Source of the DNA: Phragmites australis
Lineage: Eukaryota > Streptophyta > Magnoliopsida > Poales > Poaceae
Assembly (NCBI RefSeq): GCF_958298935.1
Contig: NC_084921.1
Span: 40,023,001-40,087,000 of the forward strand
Direction of reading: 5' to 3'
Length of the DNA: 64,000 nt
Shown here: positions 1 to 11,681 of the stretch, piece after piece
Position numbering within the stretch: position 1 is the first letter of the stretch
Layout of the letters: every line of letters begins with the position of its first letter
Notes under the pieces: generated by a model
Seen by the model: only the letters and a program-made list of their open reading frames with translations
Told to the model about the DNA's origin: nothing
The model's database searches: none
Translations under genes and position numbers: made by a program

Positions 1-655
1 TTTAAATGCCATGCCTCGACTACTGCTCCACTACTACCTTGTGGCGATGTGAGTTGAATCACGCCCGCCCGCGACCAGCTGCCGTGAACGAGCTTAAGCT
101 TGCCCAAACTCTAGACGCCCTCCTCCTATATAAAATGGAGCGCCTGCTCTTTCCCCTATTCTTCCCCTCTCCTCCTCACCTCAGCTGCCCTAAATCCACA
201 CAGCGGAACCCTCTCATTCTTCTTCCTCGCCTTGGTGAGCGCCGCGGCCGCGGTCCTCGCCAAGGGTAGTGGAGGGAGGGAGAGAAAGACACCAGGATAG
301 GGGGATCACTAGTCCAACTTTTGCTCGCCTGCCTCCATCTCTCTGCTCAAGGACGACCTTGGAGCCTTAGAGCTGAAGCTTGAGAAGAAGCCGCCGCTCA
401 TCTTTTTCATTGCCGGCTGCCCTCCTTTCCCTTTCGGACCTTAGTAAAGCTTCCCTTGTGCGCTAGCTAGCTCCCTTTTCATCTAAATTGCACCGAGCAC
501 GCATGTTGCTTGTTTTATGTCACCGCTGTCGAAGATCTCATCGCCAGCCGTACTCATCGGCTCTATGCGGTCATAGAAAGCATCATGGAATGCCCAATAT
601 TGCGTAGGAACCACATAGGCATGGCACGATCAGCAGGTTAGTCATGGGCTCGACC
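1..655. other. Unassigned GC-rich leader with TATA-like motif
   Basis: No coding region is recognised. A TATA-like motif (CTATATAAAA, 126-135) is followed by a pyrimidine-rich stretch that resembles the transcribed leader of a plant promoter or the U3/R part of a long LTR. Gypsy gag-pol debris begins about 1.7 kb downstream on the same strand, so an LTR origin is plausible. The left boundary lies outside the window and cannot be tested. Confidence 0.3.
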
Positions 656-659
656 CACA

Positions 660-1788
660 AAGACTTTTTTAGCACAGGCCTTATGTCACGTTTCAAAATA
701 TTAATAATGTGATTAAACATTCATAATTATTATGGTAATATGTTTATGCGTATTCGTTTGATAACTCAAGTTTAAACATGTTTCAAAAGTACTTAGAGGT
801 AGTTTAGAGTCCTTTAGAAAAACCATAAATACCTTGGAGATGAAGAAGAATATGAAAAGGGAATAAAATCAAGTTTTTAGCACAAGACAACTCTTGTGGT
901 CTGATCAGGATTCCCCACAATCTGACCGCCAGGGGACAACCACAAAGGCTTGCCACGTGAGCTTCCCGCGGTCTGACTGTCACAGCGTAGAGGCTCCACT
1001 TAAGGAAATCGATCAATTCTCTCACACTCACTCTCTCTCACAGCATGACATCAGAGCTTGGTTTAATGAAGTAGCCTAAAAATTCTTAAGATGTGGTTTA
1101 GTAAGGTGTTAAATACACTAAAGCAACCCACTAAAGTTTCTTTCGTACCTCATCTTGCTAATATGCCTAAATTTGCTATATTATGCCCCTTAATATATAG
1201 TATTCGGAGACATATCGAAGTGAATGTCGTGGTTAATGAATCAAATAAGTTTTATAGTTGAAAGGGTTCGTCGTGGGTGAAAAGTGGTGGCGCAGACTGC
1301 TGCTAGCGCCAGACTTCTAGCAGTCTGACCGCTAGGTAGGCAGTGGTCTGACCGCCACATTGCCTGCGGTCTAATTGCCAGGTGGCGGTCTGGCTGCTGG
1401 TATTGCGCAGAAAACGTTGCGAGGGTGAGCTAGGCTACGTTCTCGTATATGTTGCAGTACACTTTTGATCATACATTCTCCTTATATTATGATGCTCTAG
1501 TGTGCATCATTTGCCTTGTTTCGATCAGTGTCATTTCCATCAAGTCGGAGTTTAACCTTTCGCAATATGATTGTTAGTCCATAGGCATTGTCATCACTTA
1601 CCCGAGCATCACCTAGAGCTCATTCATCTTGATGCATTTTTAATCTCCCTATTTACCTAGAGCTCATGCATATCTCTCATCCATGCATCACCTATGGAAC
1701 AACCTACTAACAAACTCCACACCATTGTTCGTCCATAGGTATTGTCATTAATTACCAAAACCACACATAGGAGCTAGATGCACTTTCA
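660..1788 (+). mobile_element. Copia-type LTR fragment with GGTCTGACCGCC repeats
   Basis: The stretch carries many copies of a short palindromic motif close to GGTCTGACCGCC, between about 897 and 1400. It ends near 1788 with a TAGATGCACTTTCA block, which I know from ends of grass copia LTRs. Gypsy gag sequence starts directly afterwards, so this looks like an LTR, or a truncated copy, lying within or against older gypsy debris. The left end is not defined and no target duplication was found. Family assignment is inference. Confidence 0.4.
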
Positions 1789-1795
1789 ACATGTC

Positions 1796-2718
1796 GGCTT
1801 CAACTACTGTACGGCCAATGAGGATAGTGAGACGTCCATCTTTCTCCGCTCCGCAAGGGTAGCTTCCAAGACCCACCAGTTCCCAGGGGAGTGTGACAGC
1901 TAGCCCCGATGGCACGTGTTACAATTGTGGCCATGTCGGTCACTATGCGTTGGATTGCCATTTCCCGAAGCTGTGAGCTATGCTGGCTGCTCCCAGGCTA
2001 TCACTGTCAGCTCAACCCATTCCCCAAGCTTCCAAGATGGTGCACGTTCCCAAGCATGGTCGAGTGAACCATATCATTGCAGACGAAGCTCGGGAGGATG
2101 GCAGCGTGCTAGTCGGTACGCTATTTGTGAATTCTCACCCCGCAATTGTTCTTTTTGATTCGGGTGCATCCCATTCTCTCATCTAGGAGGGTTTATGTTT
2201 TGAGTAACAGTATAGTCACCAAGACCCTACCTACTACCTTTTGCATTGAAGCGTCTGGTGCTAAGTTACAAACTAACCAGGTTGTTCCTAAGGCCAAGGT
2301 ACTCATTGAGGGAGTTCTGTTCTTGACAAATTTGATCCTCCTGGATACTAGAGGAGTGGATATCATATTATGAATGAATTGGTTAACCCAATATGGTGCT
2401 CGTATTGATTGCGCCAAGAGGGTGGTTTCTCTCAAGAATTCAAGTGGTGTGCAGATTTCTCTTCACCTTGGAGATGGTAGTCTCCACTCGTATGCCCTGA
2501 AGGTTGCCACGGCCATGAATCTCCTAAATATTCATGTGGTCTATGAGTTTATTAATGTCTTCCCAGAAGAACTATCGGGAATATCATCTGACCAAGCAGT
2601 GGAATTCTCTACTGAGCTTATACCTAGTACGACCCCAATTTCAAACAGGTCTTATAAGATGCCTCCAAATGAATTGGCAGAGTTGAAGAAGCAGCTTCAG
2701 GAAAAGCCACACGGTTAA
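1796..2718 (+). pseudogene. Ty3/gypsy gag-protease-RT fragment, decayed
   Basis: A CCHC zinc knuckle (C-X2-C-X4-H-X4-C) is encoded at 1917-1958 and is followed by an in-frame TGA at 1974. The same frame then resumes and encodes an aspartic protease with the active-site motif DSGASHSLI, ending in a stop at about 2186. Another frame (2374-2718) gives the segment linking protease to reverse transcriptase, including VFPEELSGI and a NELAELKKQLQ stretch typical of gypsy RT starts. The fragment ends before the RT catalytic core. Stops and frame changes make it non-functional. Confidence 0.8.
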
Positions 2719-4020
2719 GTTAAACATAAGTGGTAAGCAACCTGGACACATATGTGTGAGCAACTAACTTAACCAACAACAACATAACTCTACCCTGCCA
2801 TAACCAACTGAATATAAATAACTGGAACCATTATGAACATACAAGTAACAAAGACCAACTCAACCATCTCCCATATATCCAACCATCAACCACAAGCGAA
2901 AACTCTACGACCGATGCAGATGGATAGAAGCATGCTCATGACCGAGAGCGTGGCATTTTGAAATATTTTTACACCCTGCAGGAATACTCCTGGACCCACA
3001 TGACACGAGGACCATACGGCTTGTGCCACTCGCTAAAGTGCACAAAAGAGGGTACTCGTGTCAACCTTTCCCAATAAGCCTCAATCATTTGAAACATGCA
3101 TCGCTCGACGTGGCGGTACTAGAACTACTCCCGGAGCAAACTAGTACCACTACAAGCCCGCTCGCTCATATCATCGTTGTTCAGGCCCCAAATGACCACA
3201 GCTATAAAGGTATTTAGCTCTCCTTACCATTAGATCGGTATGTTGTGAGTACGGTAAGTGCTAAAACCGACTACACCGATAATTGGTGCTTAAACGATGC
3301 AAGCGGTTTACGGTGTCCGATTTTCTCTTCCGACCTACCCAGGGGAACTCCACATCCGGACTGTATAAACACCTCCTAGCACCGTTCACGTCTCGTCTCA
3401 TACTCACCACTCATACAACCATCATCAACTCATATCCAATATTGTGATCATTACGAAAGTAAATAACACCTATGCTCGCGAATGATGAAACAATTCACCG
3501 CTCGACTTCTACTGAATGACTTATGCATTGCTAAGCATTTCGATTTAATTTGTAATTTAGACACCAACAATATACTCAAGGCGACAAGGAAAGGAGGAAC
3601 AATAATTCAAGGTAAAAGTAATGCATTCAACATAGGATCTACCCACTTGTACCCGATCTCGACTCGACACATGCAAACATACATAAGCATAGTTTATCAA
3701 ATTTAGACTTCATTCAATTGAACAAAGGTGTAATATGCTTAGTTGCTTGCCTTGCTGCTCTGGTGACTGCTTATAATTACCCAAACAACACTCGATGACA
3801 CTATTAAATTCATGAAAGTTCAATAGAGCAACCAGAGCGAGGATGACAACTTGAGAGTGTGAGGATAAACTCCGCTCTGAATATCCCAAACTTTTTGAGA
3901 ACCTGTAAATATCATTGTAATTTTGCATGTTGGAACATCTCACATATCTATAATCATCACCATGTTGAATGGAAAGTTGTTCCCAAAGGATTGCACTTAG
4001 AAACCTTTTGAACCGAAAGA
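2719..4020 (-). mobile_element. Gypsy LTR fragment, same family as the solo LTR at 53019
   Basis: The interval aligns by eye with 53740-54650. Shared blocks include a GCATGCTCAT..CCGAGAGC run near 2930 and 53790, the segment around AAACGATGCAAG (3292 and 54178), and a CTAAGCATTTCGATT block (3531 and 54413). Both copies read in the same direction. By the polarity assigned to the 53019 LTR this is a - strand copy. Ends are ragged, so it is a truncated LTR. No coding sequence was seen. Confidence 0.6.
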
Positions 4021-5652
4021 ACATACTCCTGGCAGTCTGATCGCTGTTGGTCTACCGGTCTGATCGTTAGAGGCATTTATGAGAGATCACCTTCCGATGG
4101 GTTGATCTTCAGTCTTTGCACTTGCATTCCTCTCTGTAAGAAATGCTCCGATGTTATCCGGTGCAGATCACCGGACTATCCGATAAGGACCTTAGCCTTC
4201 TCCCCTTTGTCAGAAATGCTCCGGTGAGTTCAATACACAGATCACCGGATTTTTCGATGAGGCTAACAGTCTCTGAACCTAAAGCTCCGGTGTGTGTAAA
4301 CTTCTCTGCACCAGACTATCTGGTGAGATCAATTCTTCCGAGACTTCTATAATTCAATCAAACTTTGTCCCGGCTGTGATAACTTCTTGATGTATTACAT
4401 CCATGTGACCTACTAACATATATTTTTAAAAAATATGTTAGCCCTAATGACTATATTTACATTAATCACCAGAATCACAATCATGACCTAATAGGACCAT
4501 TTTCGTTACAATCTCCTTATTTTTGGTGATTGATGACAACACAGTCAAAGCATGTGGTAAATAATAAATAATACATATCCTAAAGAGCACAAAATCTTAT
4601 CAAATTACTTGAATGTATGTTCTTACCATTTAATCCCTCTTTGTTGTAGCTCCCCCTTTCTCTATTGCCACTATCTCCTTGATCAACCCATACAAGAGCT
4701 TCTCCCCTTTTGTCAACCTAAGTGTCTCATGTTGCTTCTTTTGTCTTCTTCTTCTCCCTATTTGTTAATTTTGGCATTCCTAGATATTTTGCTTCTTATT
4801 TTGGTCATGAAACTCCCCCCCCCCCACTTTGTCAACAATCTCAAAAAAGACTACAAACATATATTGAACGTGAGGAAGAACGTTAGAGCACATAGGAGAG
4901 CTTCATAAATCATGATCTAATGAAATAATATCAATTGAAAAGATATACTAATTGTAAGAATATAATTCGTGATACCAATTGTGAGGATATATGGCATTGA
5001 TATCAATTAAAAAGAATGAACAATGATCATAATTCATGAAACTCACATGATATAATCTAAACTCCTTCTTTATTCATGCATATATATAATGAGAATCACT
5101 TGTGAATATCACTTGTACGAATGTAGCAATATATGCACATCTAAACAATAACTAGAGGTAGAAAGTTTAAATCATATCATGTATGAATGTAGCTTAAATA
5201 TAGAAATGAATTGACAATAATACCGATTGAAGCACTTCCAGTGGTTGATCTTCAGTCTTTGCACTTGCATTTCTCTCTATAAGAAATACTCTGGTGTTAT
5301 CCAGTGTAGATCACCGTACTATCCGGTGAGGATCTCAACATTCTTCCCTTTGTCAGAAATACTCCGGTGAGTTCAACATATAGACACCAAACTTTCCGGT
5401 GAGACTAACAGTATCTAAACCTAAAGTTCCGGTAAGTGCAAACTTCTCTGCACCGGACTATCTGGTGAGACCAATTCTTCTGGGATTTCTTCAATTCAAT
5501 TAAACTTTGTCCTGACTACCGTGACTTCTTAATATTTTGTATTCATGAGATTTACTAACATATATTTTTAACAAACATATTAATTTTAATGATTATATTA
5601 TTATTAATCATTAAAATTATGATCATAACTTAATAATATCATTTTCGTTACA
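4021..5652 (-). mobile_element. Internally deleted copy of the CCGGTG-repeat copia-like family
   Basis: Two direct LTR pieces (about 4095-4528 and 5243-5652) end in the same way, with an ATTTTCGTTACA block, and both contain CCGGTG-type palindromes. The sequence between them (4529-5242) matches the internal region just inside the left LTR of the element at 45246-51804, for example the block around 47341-47520. It is therefore a heavily deleted member of that family (partial LTR, short internal part, partial LTR). A poly-C tract lies near 4807. No gag remains. Confidence 0.7.
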
Positions 5653-6638
5653 AGCCAGTGTCGTTGGGCCGATTTCAACAAATCAACTCATTCAAGATCT
5701 CAACCGAATATACTAGAATTTGTATCGATCGGTTCTATATGGGTTCGTTCAGTTTAAAAATCCAAACACGGAATGGGCTCATATTCGGAAAAGGATAGTA
5801 TGGTACGGGTTCTTTCGACGATCCAAACACTACCTGCTAAGTGTGCAGTAGCCCTTGCGTCGGCCGATTTGCCGGTTGCAGAAGTGCAGAACAGCTGAGC
5901 GCAGCGGCCTGACTCACCCACCAGGCCACCAGCCAGTCCTCTGTGTACTCAGGGTGACGAAAGCATCAGTCATGTACTTAGTAATTCCGAGCTTGTACCA
6001 TGAAATATTTAAAAGAAGATGCTTATTAAAAAAATTAGATTTTTTTCATTGCCCTGGTGCGGATGCTTAGACGAAGAGTAAGGTATTTACTTAAGTACTA
6101 CTGTTTATATTAGTTTTAATAAGGTAGTTAAGTACTTGAAGTCTTTATTTACATTAAAAATTATAATTTTTATATAGATATTTGATACATTCTTTCCTTA
6201 AACATCTAGCATTGTTCATATCGTGACTGTGTTTTTGCAAGAGAAATCTGGTTCCATGTTTTTCGTTGTTGGCAAGCACTGTAGACATCATCGTCAATTT
6301 GTGAGTGGTGGCTGCAGACAAAACCGACGGTCGTGGCTCCGGCCGTCTGTCTCTTACTGCCTGCAGGATCCGTCCCCGCCGGCCACTGCTGCGGGGGCCG
6401 GGCAGACCGTCGCACGTACGACCGATCGACGAAGCCCGACATATCAGATTATCAGTCAGTGTGCCGCCCGCTACCACATGATCTTCCACGATGATGACAA
6501 AGAAGCGCAAGAGAACGAATTCAAAAGAAGGCCACCGGGAGAGGCCTGCTTCCTTCTGGCTTCGGCAGACCGATACAAGATCGAAATTCGAAAGCTAGTA
6601 GTCTGCAAGTCAAAGCACACATTGACACAAGGACTTCG

Positions 6639-6662
6639 GCGCGCGCGCGCTCTCTCTCTCTC
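6639..6662. repeat. (GC)6(TC)6 simple repeat
   Basis: An alternating GC run (6639-6650) changes directly into a TC run (6651-6662). It is a plain microsatellite with no assigned role. Confidence 0.95.
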
Positions 6663-7010
6663 GCTAGGAAAATTCGGTTTAACATCTAAATTCTCTGTCA
6701 TGTGGTTTTACCAACAAAGACGTGCTCTGTCATGTGTTTTTACCACCCGAGACCAGTCCAGGTCAGCCACACGTGATTAGCAGAGTCAACCGCATGTTTC
6801 ACGCCCGGGAACGCACGTAGCCGCTCTGGTCGCTGGTCGCGGCACGCACGGTGAAGTTGTGACGAAAAGGTTTTGGGTCATGGCTAACTGACGGTCGAGA
6901 GACCGGCAGCAGATGAAAAGCCTGATATGAGCGCGTGGAACTTGAAAAGTCCGGTGCGCTTGTCTGTGTCTGAGTCAGTCACGGATAGCAGCCGCCGCCG
7001 GTGAGGAAGG

Positions 7011-7028
7011 TTTGGGTTAGGGTTAAGG
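7011..7028 (+). repeat. Short telomere-like tract
   Basis: Reads TTTGGGTTAGGGTTAAGG, followed by looser GGTTATGG units to about 7060. It is too short and too degenerate to be a former telomere. It may be chance or a telo-box-like promoter element. Confidence 0.4.
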
Positions 7029-7310
7029 TTATGGTTAAATGTTTGAGGTTATGGTTCAAGGTCTTGGTGAGTCTAGAGAAAGGTCTGGGACAATGGTCGG
7101 TGAGACGAAAGAGGCGGGTTAGGGGTGGTTGAGGTCGGACGGTGGAGGACCGTCGATGGGCGGTGTCAGCGCTGAGGGCAGTAAAGCAACTGTCCGGTAA
7201 CGTCGGGTTAGCACAACAACAGTTGGTAGTGGCGGATCCAGTAGCGGCCCGCGGGAAGTCACCGGAGACGATGGAGGAGGACGGGGTGAGGGTGACCATG
7301 CCGAAACATT

Positions 7311-7640
7311 CATCATTTTGAATTTGTTATTATTCAAATTGAATTAAAAAGAGAATATCATATGAAATGATAAAATGTATATAAATAGTGCATTACAAAG
7401 ACTTAATACTTATCTTATAACCAATGTTTTGTACATATTTGAATTTTTTATTCAAATTGAATTAAAAAGAGAATCATATGAAATGATAAAAATATATATA
7501 AATGGAGCATTGCAAATGCTTAATATTTATCTAAGAACCAATGTTTTGTGCATATTTGAATTTTTTTATTTAAATTAAATTAAAAAGAGAATATCACATG
7601 AAATGATAAAAATGCATACAAATAGAGTGTTATAAATGAA
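7311..7640 (+). repeat. Tandem repeat, ~118-bp period, about 2.7 copies
   Basis: The block CAAATTGAATTAAAAAGAG recurs at 7335, 7453 and (with two changes) 7571, giving a period of 118 bp. Each unit also contains a CATATGAAATGATAAA block and a CCAATGTTTTGT block. The units are AT-rich and diverged by point changes and small indels. They encode nothing recognisable. Confidence 0.85.
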
Positions 7641-8364
7641 CTCACTTTTCACTAAATAATCTAGGGTTGAAAACAATTTTATAAATTAGTATATCATATG
7701 AGAAGAATATTGATGAATTTTCTAGATTTTTTGGAATTTATTTGAGTATTAAAAATTGCTAGAATTTATGAAAGTAGGCTTATTTGGAGAATTTTAATTA
7801 AATATTGGCTCAAGCTTTTTTATCAAACCAATTAAAAATAGGTTGCCAGTGAGCTATAATTTTCTCATAAAAACGTTTAGAATTTTTTGACTATTTTTAT
7901 ACTTTTAAATAAAATCAAGAGTTAAATAAAAAACTTAAACATGCGCTTACAACTGTTTGTTGGCTTCTTCAGGCATGCGAGCGTGGCACATGAACGAGCG
8001 GGCTGTATTCGATAACTGAGTGTCAGAATATGGCACCGTGTAACATATTCAACATCTTAGGTATCGAATACAGCTATTTTTTGGTATATAAGTTGATGAA
8101 TACAATACATAGTATCGTATTTGACACTTAAATGTTGAAAACATATTTTAAAAAATAAGATGTTAAATACACATATTAAATTTATAAATACGATTAGCTA
8201 TTTTTGAATTTTATCCCGTTACATCGGAACTAACAAGGACGCTGTACCGACCTGCGGTACCGTGTACATGCAGCCTACCCTGCCGACGTGTACATGAGCC
8301 TGTGCGGAAAATTCTTCTGCGCCTCAAATTGTTTGGCAGTGGATTCTCTTTCATCTTTCGGTGT
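7641..8364. other. AT-rich unassigned sequence
   Basis: No gene, RNA or terminal repeat was recognised. Stretches such as 8080-8200 look like decayed transposon sequence but could not be assigned. Confidence 0.4.
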
Positions 8365-8465
8365 CGTGAATGCTTGCTGTGGGGCTGTGGGCGTCGCGGA
8401 GAGAGAATAATTGAATTCGATCGGTTGTAGAGTAGCAACACGACAGTTCCATTGCAACCGGTAGT
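8365..8465 (+). repeat. Direct repeat, copy 1 of a ~95-bp unit
   Basis: Shares a CGTGAATGC.TGCTGTGGGGC start and a GTAGTTCCATTGCA-like end with 8589-8683, about 224 bp downstream. Differences are a few substitutions and a short indel next to the GAGAGA run. This is a local duplication of unknown origin. Confidence 0.8.
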
Positions 8466-8588
8466 GTTCGGATTTGTACCGTAGTATTATTGTATCAGTT
8501 GATCCAATCCATCTATCTCCAAATCAATAATTATGGAGTGTTCCTAATACACTCATGTAACTCTATGCAGTTGCTAAGATCCCGATCG

Positions 8589-8683
8589 CGTGAATGCATG
8601 CTGTGGGGCTGTGGGGAGAGAGAGAATAATTGAATTTGATCGGTTGTGGAGTAGCAAGACGGTAGTTCCATTGCAGGGGTAGT
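8589..8683 (+). repeat. Direct repeat, copy 2 of a ~95-bp unit
   Basis: Second copy of the unit at 8365-8465, in the same orientation. The spacer between the copies shows no gene. Confidence 0.8.
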
Positions 8684-9682
8684 TTAAGAACGCCATAAAT
8701 CATGGATGATGGGCCGAGAGAAACTGTTATCACCACTGGTGAACACGCTGACTAAGTTGACTGGAAAGCGATTGCCATAATGTGGGGAAGTCCGGCCGGT
8801 CCCTACGTGTCGTACTCCATACGCCGATACATCGCCCACTTCCCCCGGAATTCGGGTCACCATCCGTTACTGTCATCCGTGGCTTCTCTCCCATACCCCA
8901 TCCTTGTACTGTGCGCGCCATATGCAAACGCTGCAGCGGATGGAGACTTGAACTTGGCGGGGGTGTGCAATGGTCGAGCACCAGCTGATGGAAATTGTCG
9001 ATGAAGGCTCGCTATTGAAACAACTTTTAGAGGATCCCAACCATAGGTTCTCTCAGCTGTCAAGTGACTAGGTAGGGAGATGTTCTGACGGGAAGAAATG
9101 TCTATCTATTTGTATTCCAATCCAGAATGGTATGATGGTCTTCAGTTTATCCCGCTGCGTTCTACTTTTCTAGAGAAAATGTTGCTACACTCATCAATAC
9201 TAGACATGTATCTGCGTACCAAATGGACTGCGAACATAACTTGGCAAAAAGACCTCAATTTTGTGCGTAACAGTTGAACCATTCTTAGAGCATCTTTGGC
9301 AACCAAAAATAACAATAATATGAAATTTTAATAGGAATATAAGTGAGAACAGAGAATTCTAAAACACAGAAAATTATCACCGTGTCGTGTAGTGGGTCTT
9401 GGCGATGATGGTCACTTTTGGGCACCATGGCCTCTTTCTACATGGTTTCGAGTAGATTTCATGTATATTTAACAGAATTTAAGTTTTAAGACGGTTTCAA
9501 CCAAGTTTCAAGTGAGTTTGGCAATGGTCTCACACACGTGCCAGAAGAAAGAAATCAAGATTCCCATGCAAGTCCTGTGCATGTTTCATAAGTTTCGCAT
9601 GCTTCAAAACGGAAAGGATGCAAAGATCAGGTATGGATCATGAGGTTGATCTAGAGCATACAAATGGCGACCAAGATGACAC
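8684..9682. other. Unassigned sequence, possible exon-like remnant at 8970-9071
   Basis: A short + strand frame ending in TAG near 9071 reads ...EIVDEGSLLKQLLEDPNHRF..., which has protein-like composition. I do not recognise the family and see no start or splice context. The rest of the interval shows no coding signal. Confidence 0.25.
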
Positions 9683-11085
9683 AAATGATTTTTATCCTGT
9701 AATATCGGTGACACAAAAGCCACCTCTAGTCCACGTTAAGGCTTCACAAAGGATATGCTCTGGTCACCAAGACTCTTCCGATCACGGCTCTTAAGATACT
9801 AAATCACCAAGATAAGGCTTTAAGCACGATAAACCACAAAACCACCAGTCTCACAACTAACCTCTTTCTCGGTCACTTGTGTGACATATTCACTTCGGAG
9901 CTTTAGTCATAAAGACAAGAGCGTCCACGTCCTCGCATAATTTTTTTGCCGCCACTTCACACCAAGTCGGAGGGTCAACAGGTTACCGGTGAATCGCCAA
10001 GACTCCAAAGAATCGACGTACCTCTCGGTATATGGTTGAATCACTCCTTGATCCACTCTCTAGGTTGCAGCACCTAGCAACACTTCTCTCTAGGCCTATA
10101 AGCACTAATCACTCTCTAATGATGTGCTTAATCATATTGGATGAACACTTTTAGTACTTTGATGGTTTGAATATCTTCTCAAGTGTATATAGGCTTCTCT
10201 ATACTCCAACAGCTTCAAATGACCGAGTGGATGGGCATATATAGCTTCAAACCCGCAAACTAACTGTTACTCCAACGATTCAACTTTACTATAAACACCG
10301 GATGATCTGGTGTGTACATCAGTGCATACTAGCTGATGGAACCCCACTCAAATACATTCTGAACACTGGACATTCCGGCGTAACTGCAATTCTATCACCG
10401 AACTATCCGGTGAGTAGACTTGAGCCTAATCGAGTAAATCTCTTCACCTCTGGAAAATACTCCGGTGTTGTCATTCCTTCATTGCTGGACCTTTCGGTGT
10501 GTACAACACCAGCTTCTAGGAATTCTCATATACTTTGTTAAATGCTCCGGTGTGCATATTTGTTTCATCATCGAACCATCCGATGCCTTAATCTTCTGTC
10601 TTTAACAATTACCTTCTCTGCAATAAATACTCTGGTGTATACAATCCTTAAACACCGAACCTTCCGGTGAGACTTTCATTTTCTTTTTCTGAGTAAAAAC
10701 ACTCTGGTGTGTATAGCCTTATGATCACGGTACCATCCGGTGAGTTCAACAGTCTCTGGACAAAATACTTTGGTGAGTGCAAACTCATCTGCACCGGATT
10801 ATCTAGTGAGAACAATTTCTTTGGGACTTGTCCAATTCAGTCCAAACCTTATTCCGGTTTCGGTGACTTCTTCATGTATTGCATCCATGAGACATATTAA
10901 CATATATTCTTAATAAACATGTTAGTCACAATTGATATATTGTCATTAATCGTTAAAATCATAATCATAATTTAATAGAATAATTTTCGCTATAATTACA
11001 AACGGCTATTATATGTAGATTGAATGGCCGTGAATCCCTATGGGTGGTTCATCAAACATAGAATTGCTACCCATCATAACACTCA
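9683..11085 (-). mobile_element. Truncated LTR of the CCGGTG-repeat copia-like family, upstream of FPS
   Basis: Colinear with the right LTR at 50078-51804, from a TTTTTATCC block to the LTR end near 10996, and on through a CTATTATATGTA..TGAATGGC block also present at 51660-51700. It carries near-perfect 17-bp palindromes at 10396-10412 and 10653-10669. The first ~200 bp of the LTR are missing and no partner LTR is nearby, so it is a truncated solo LTR. It ends about 400 bp before the FPS TATA-like motif and could influence that promoter, which is inference. Confidence 0.75.
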
Positions 11086-11474
11086 GCTACAGAATCCCCA
11101 TTTCATAGTATCCCATTTGTGAAAAATCCTAAAGTCTTCCACAATGTAGTTGATGTTTGAAAATTTATCTCTTTGCCACATCACCTCGAAGCAAAATTTG
11201 CGTTTTGGTTGCAGTATGCCGTATCGACGCCTATCACAATTACGATTATAAGGTGACGAGAAGTTACGTTTGACTTAATTGATCATGAAAGTTAAAAAAT
11301 CTAATAATAAATTTGTCATTACTCGTATCACGAGATAATCTAATAATTATGTGGGCTAGCTTGCCAGTTTATTTGAATATGGAGACTCACTTTTGAAAAA
11401 CACTTGATTTTCCAGCGTGCCACCAGCCCTCCAGGCCAGTTGTCGCCGTCACGGTCACCGTGTCACCTCCCGTC

Positions 11475-11484
11475 CATAAATAAA
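11475..11484 (+). promoter_or_regulatory. TATA-like motif of the FPS gene
   Basis: CATAAATAAA lies about 200 bp upstream of the FPS start codon and is followed by a CT-rich, leader-like stretch (11560-11650). The implied 5' UTR would be about 170 nt, normal for a plant housekeeping gene. Assigned by position and composition only. Confidence 0.5.
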
Positions 11485-11681
11485 CGTTCTGTTCGCCTGC
11501 AAAACCGCATCACAAATTCATAATCCCGTGCTGCAGCGGCCCAGCTGCGCCTCGCTTCTTCTTCTTCTCCTCCTCCTCCTCTTGGCCTCCTCTCCAATAC
11601 TCTCCACAGAATTCCGCTCCCTCCACCTCGTCTCCTCCTGCGCCCGCGCGACGTGAGGTGAGGAAGAGCCCCGAGGGCGCA

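Larger units (their letters stand above)
5653..7310. other. Unassigned intergenic sequence
   Basis: I recognise no gene. The ORFs here, including one of 185 codons at 6223-6780, match no family I know and sit in GC-rich sequence where random ORFs are common. Small features inside are a (GC)n(TC)n run and a short telomere-like tract. Confidence 0.5.

Noticed and set aside
4021..5652. CRISPR-like array from regularly spaced CCGGTG repeats
   Set aside because: Plant LTR context, variable spacing, repeats much too short and no cas genes.
6223..6780. 185-codon ORF as a gene
   Set aside because: No motif, no splice context and no family resemblance. GC-rich chance ORF.
7011..7028. Interstitial telomere
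   Set aside because: Fewer than three imperfect units. Not enough to infer a fusion point.
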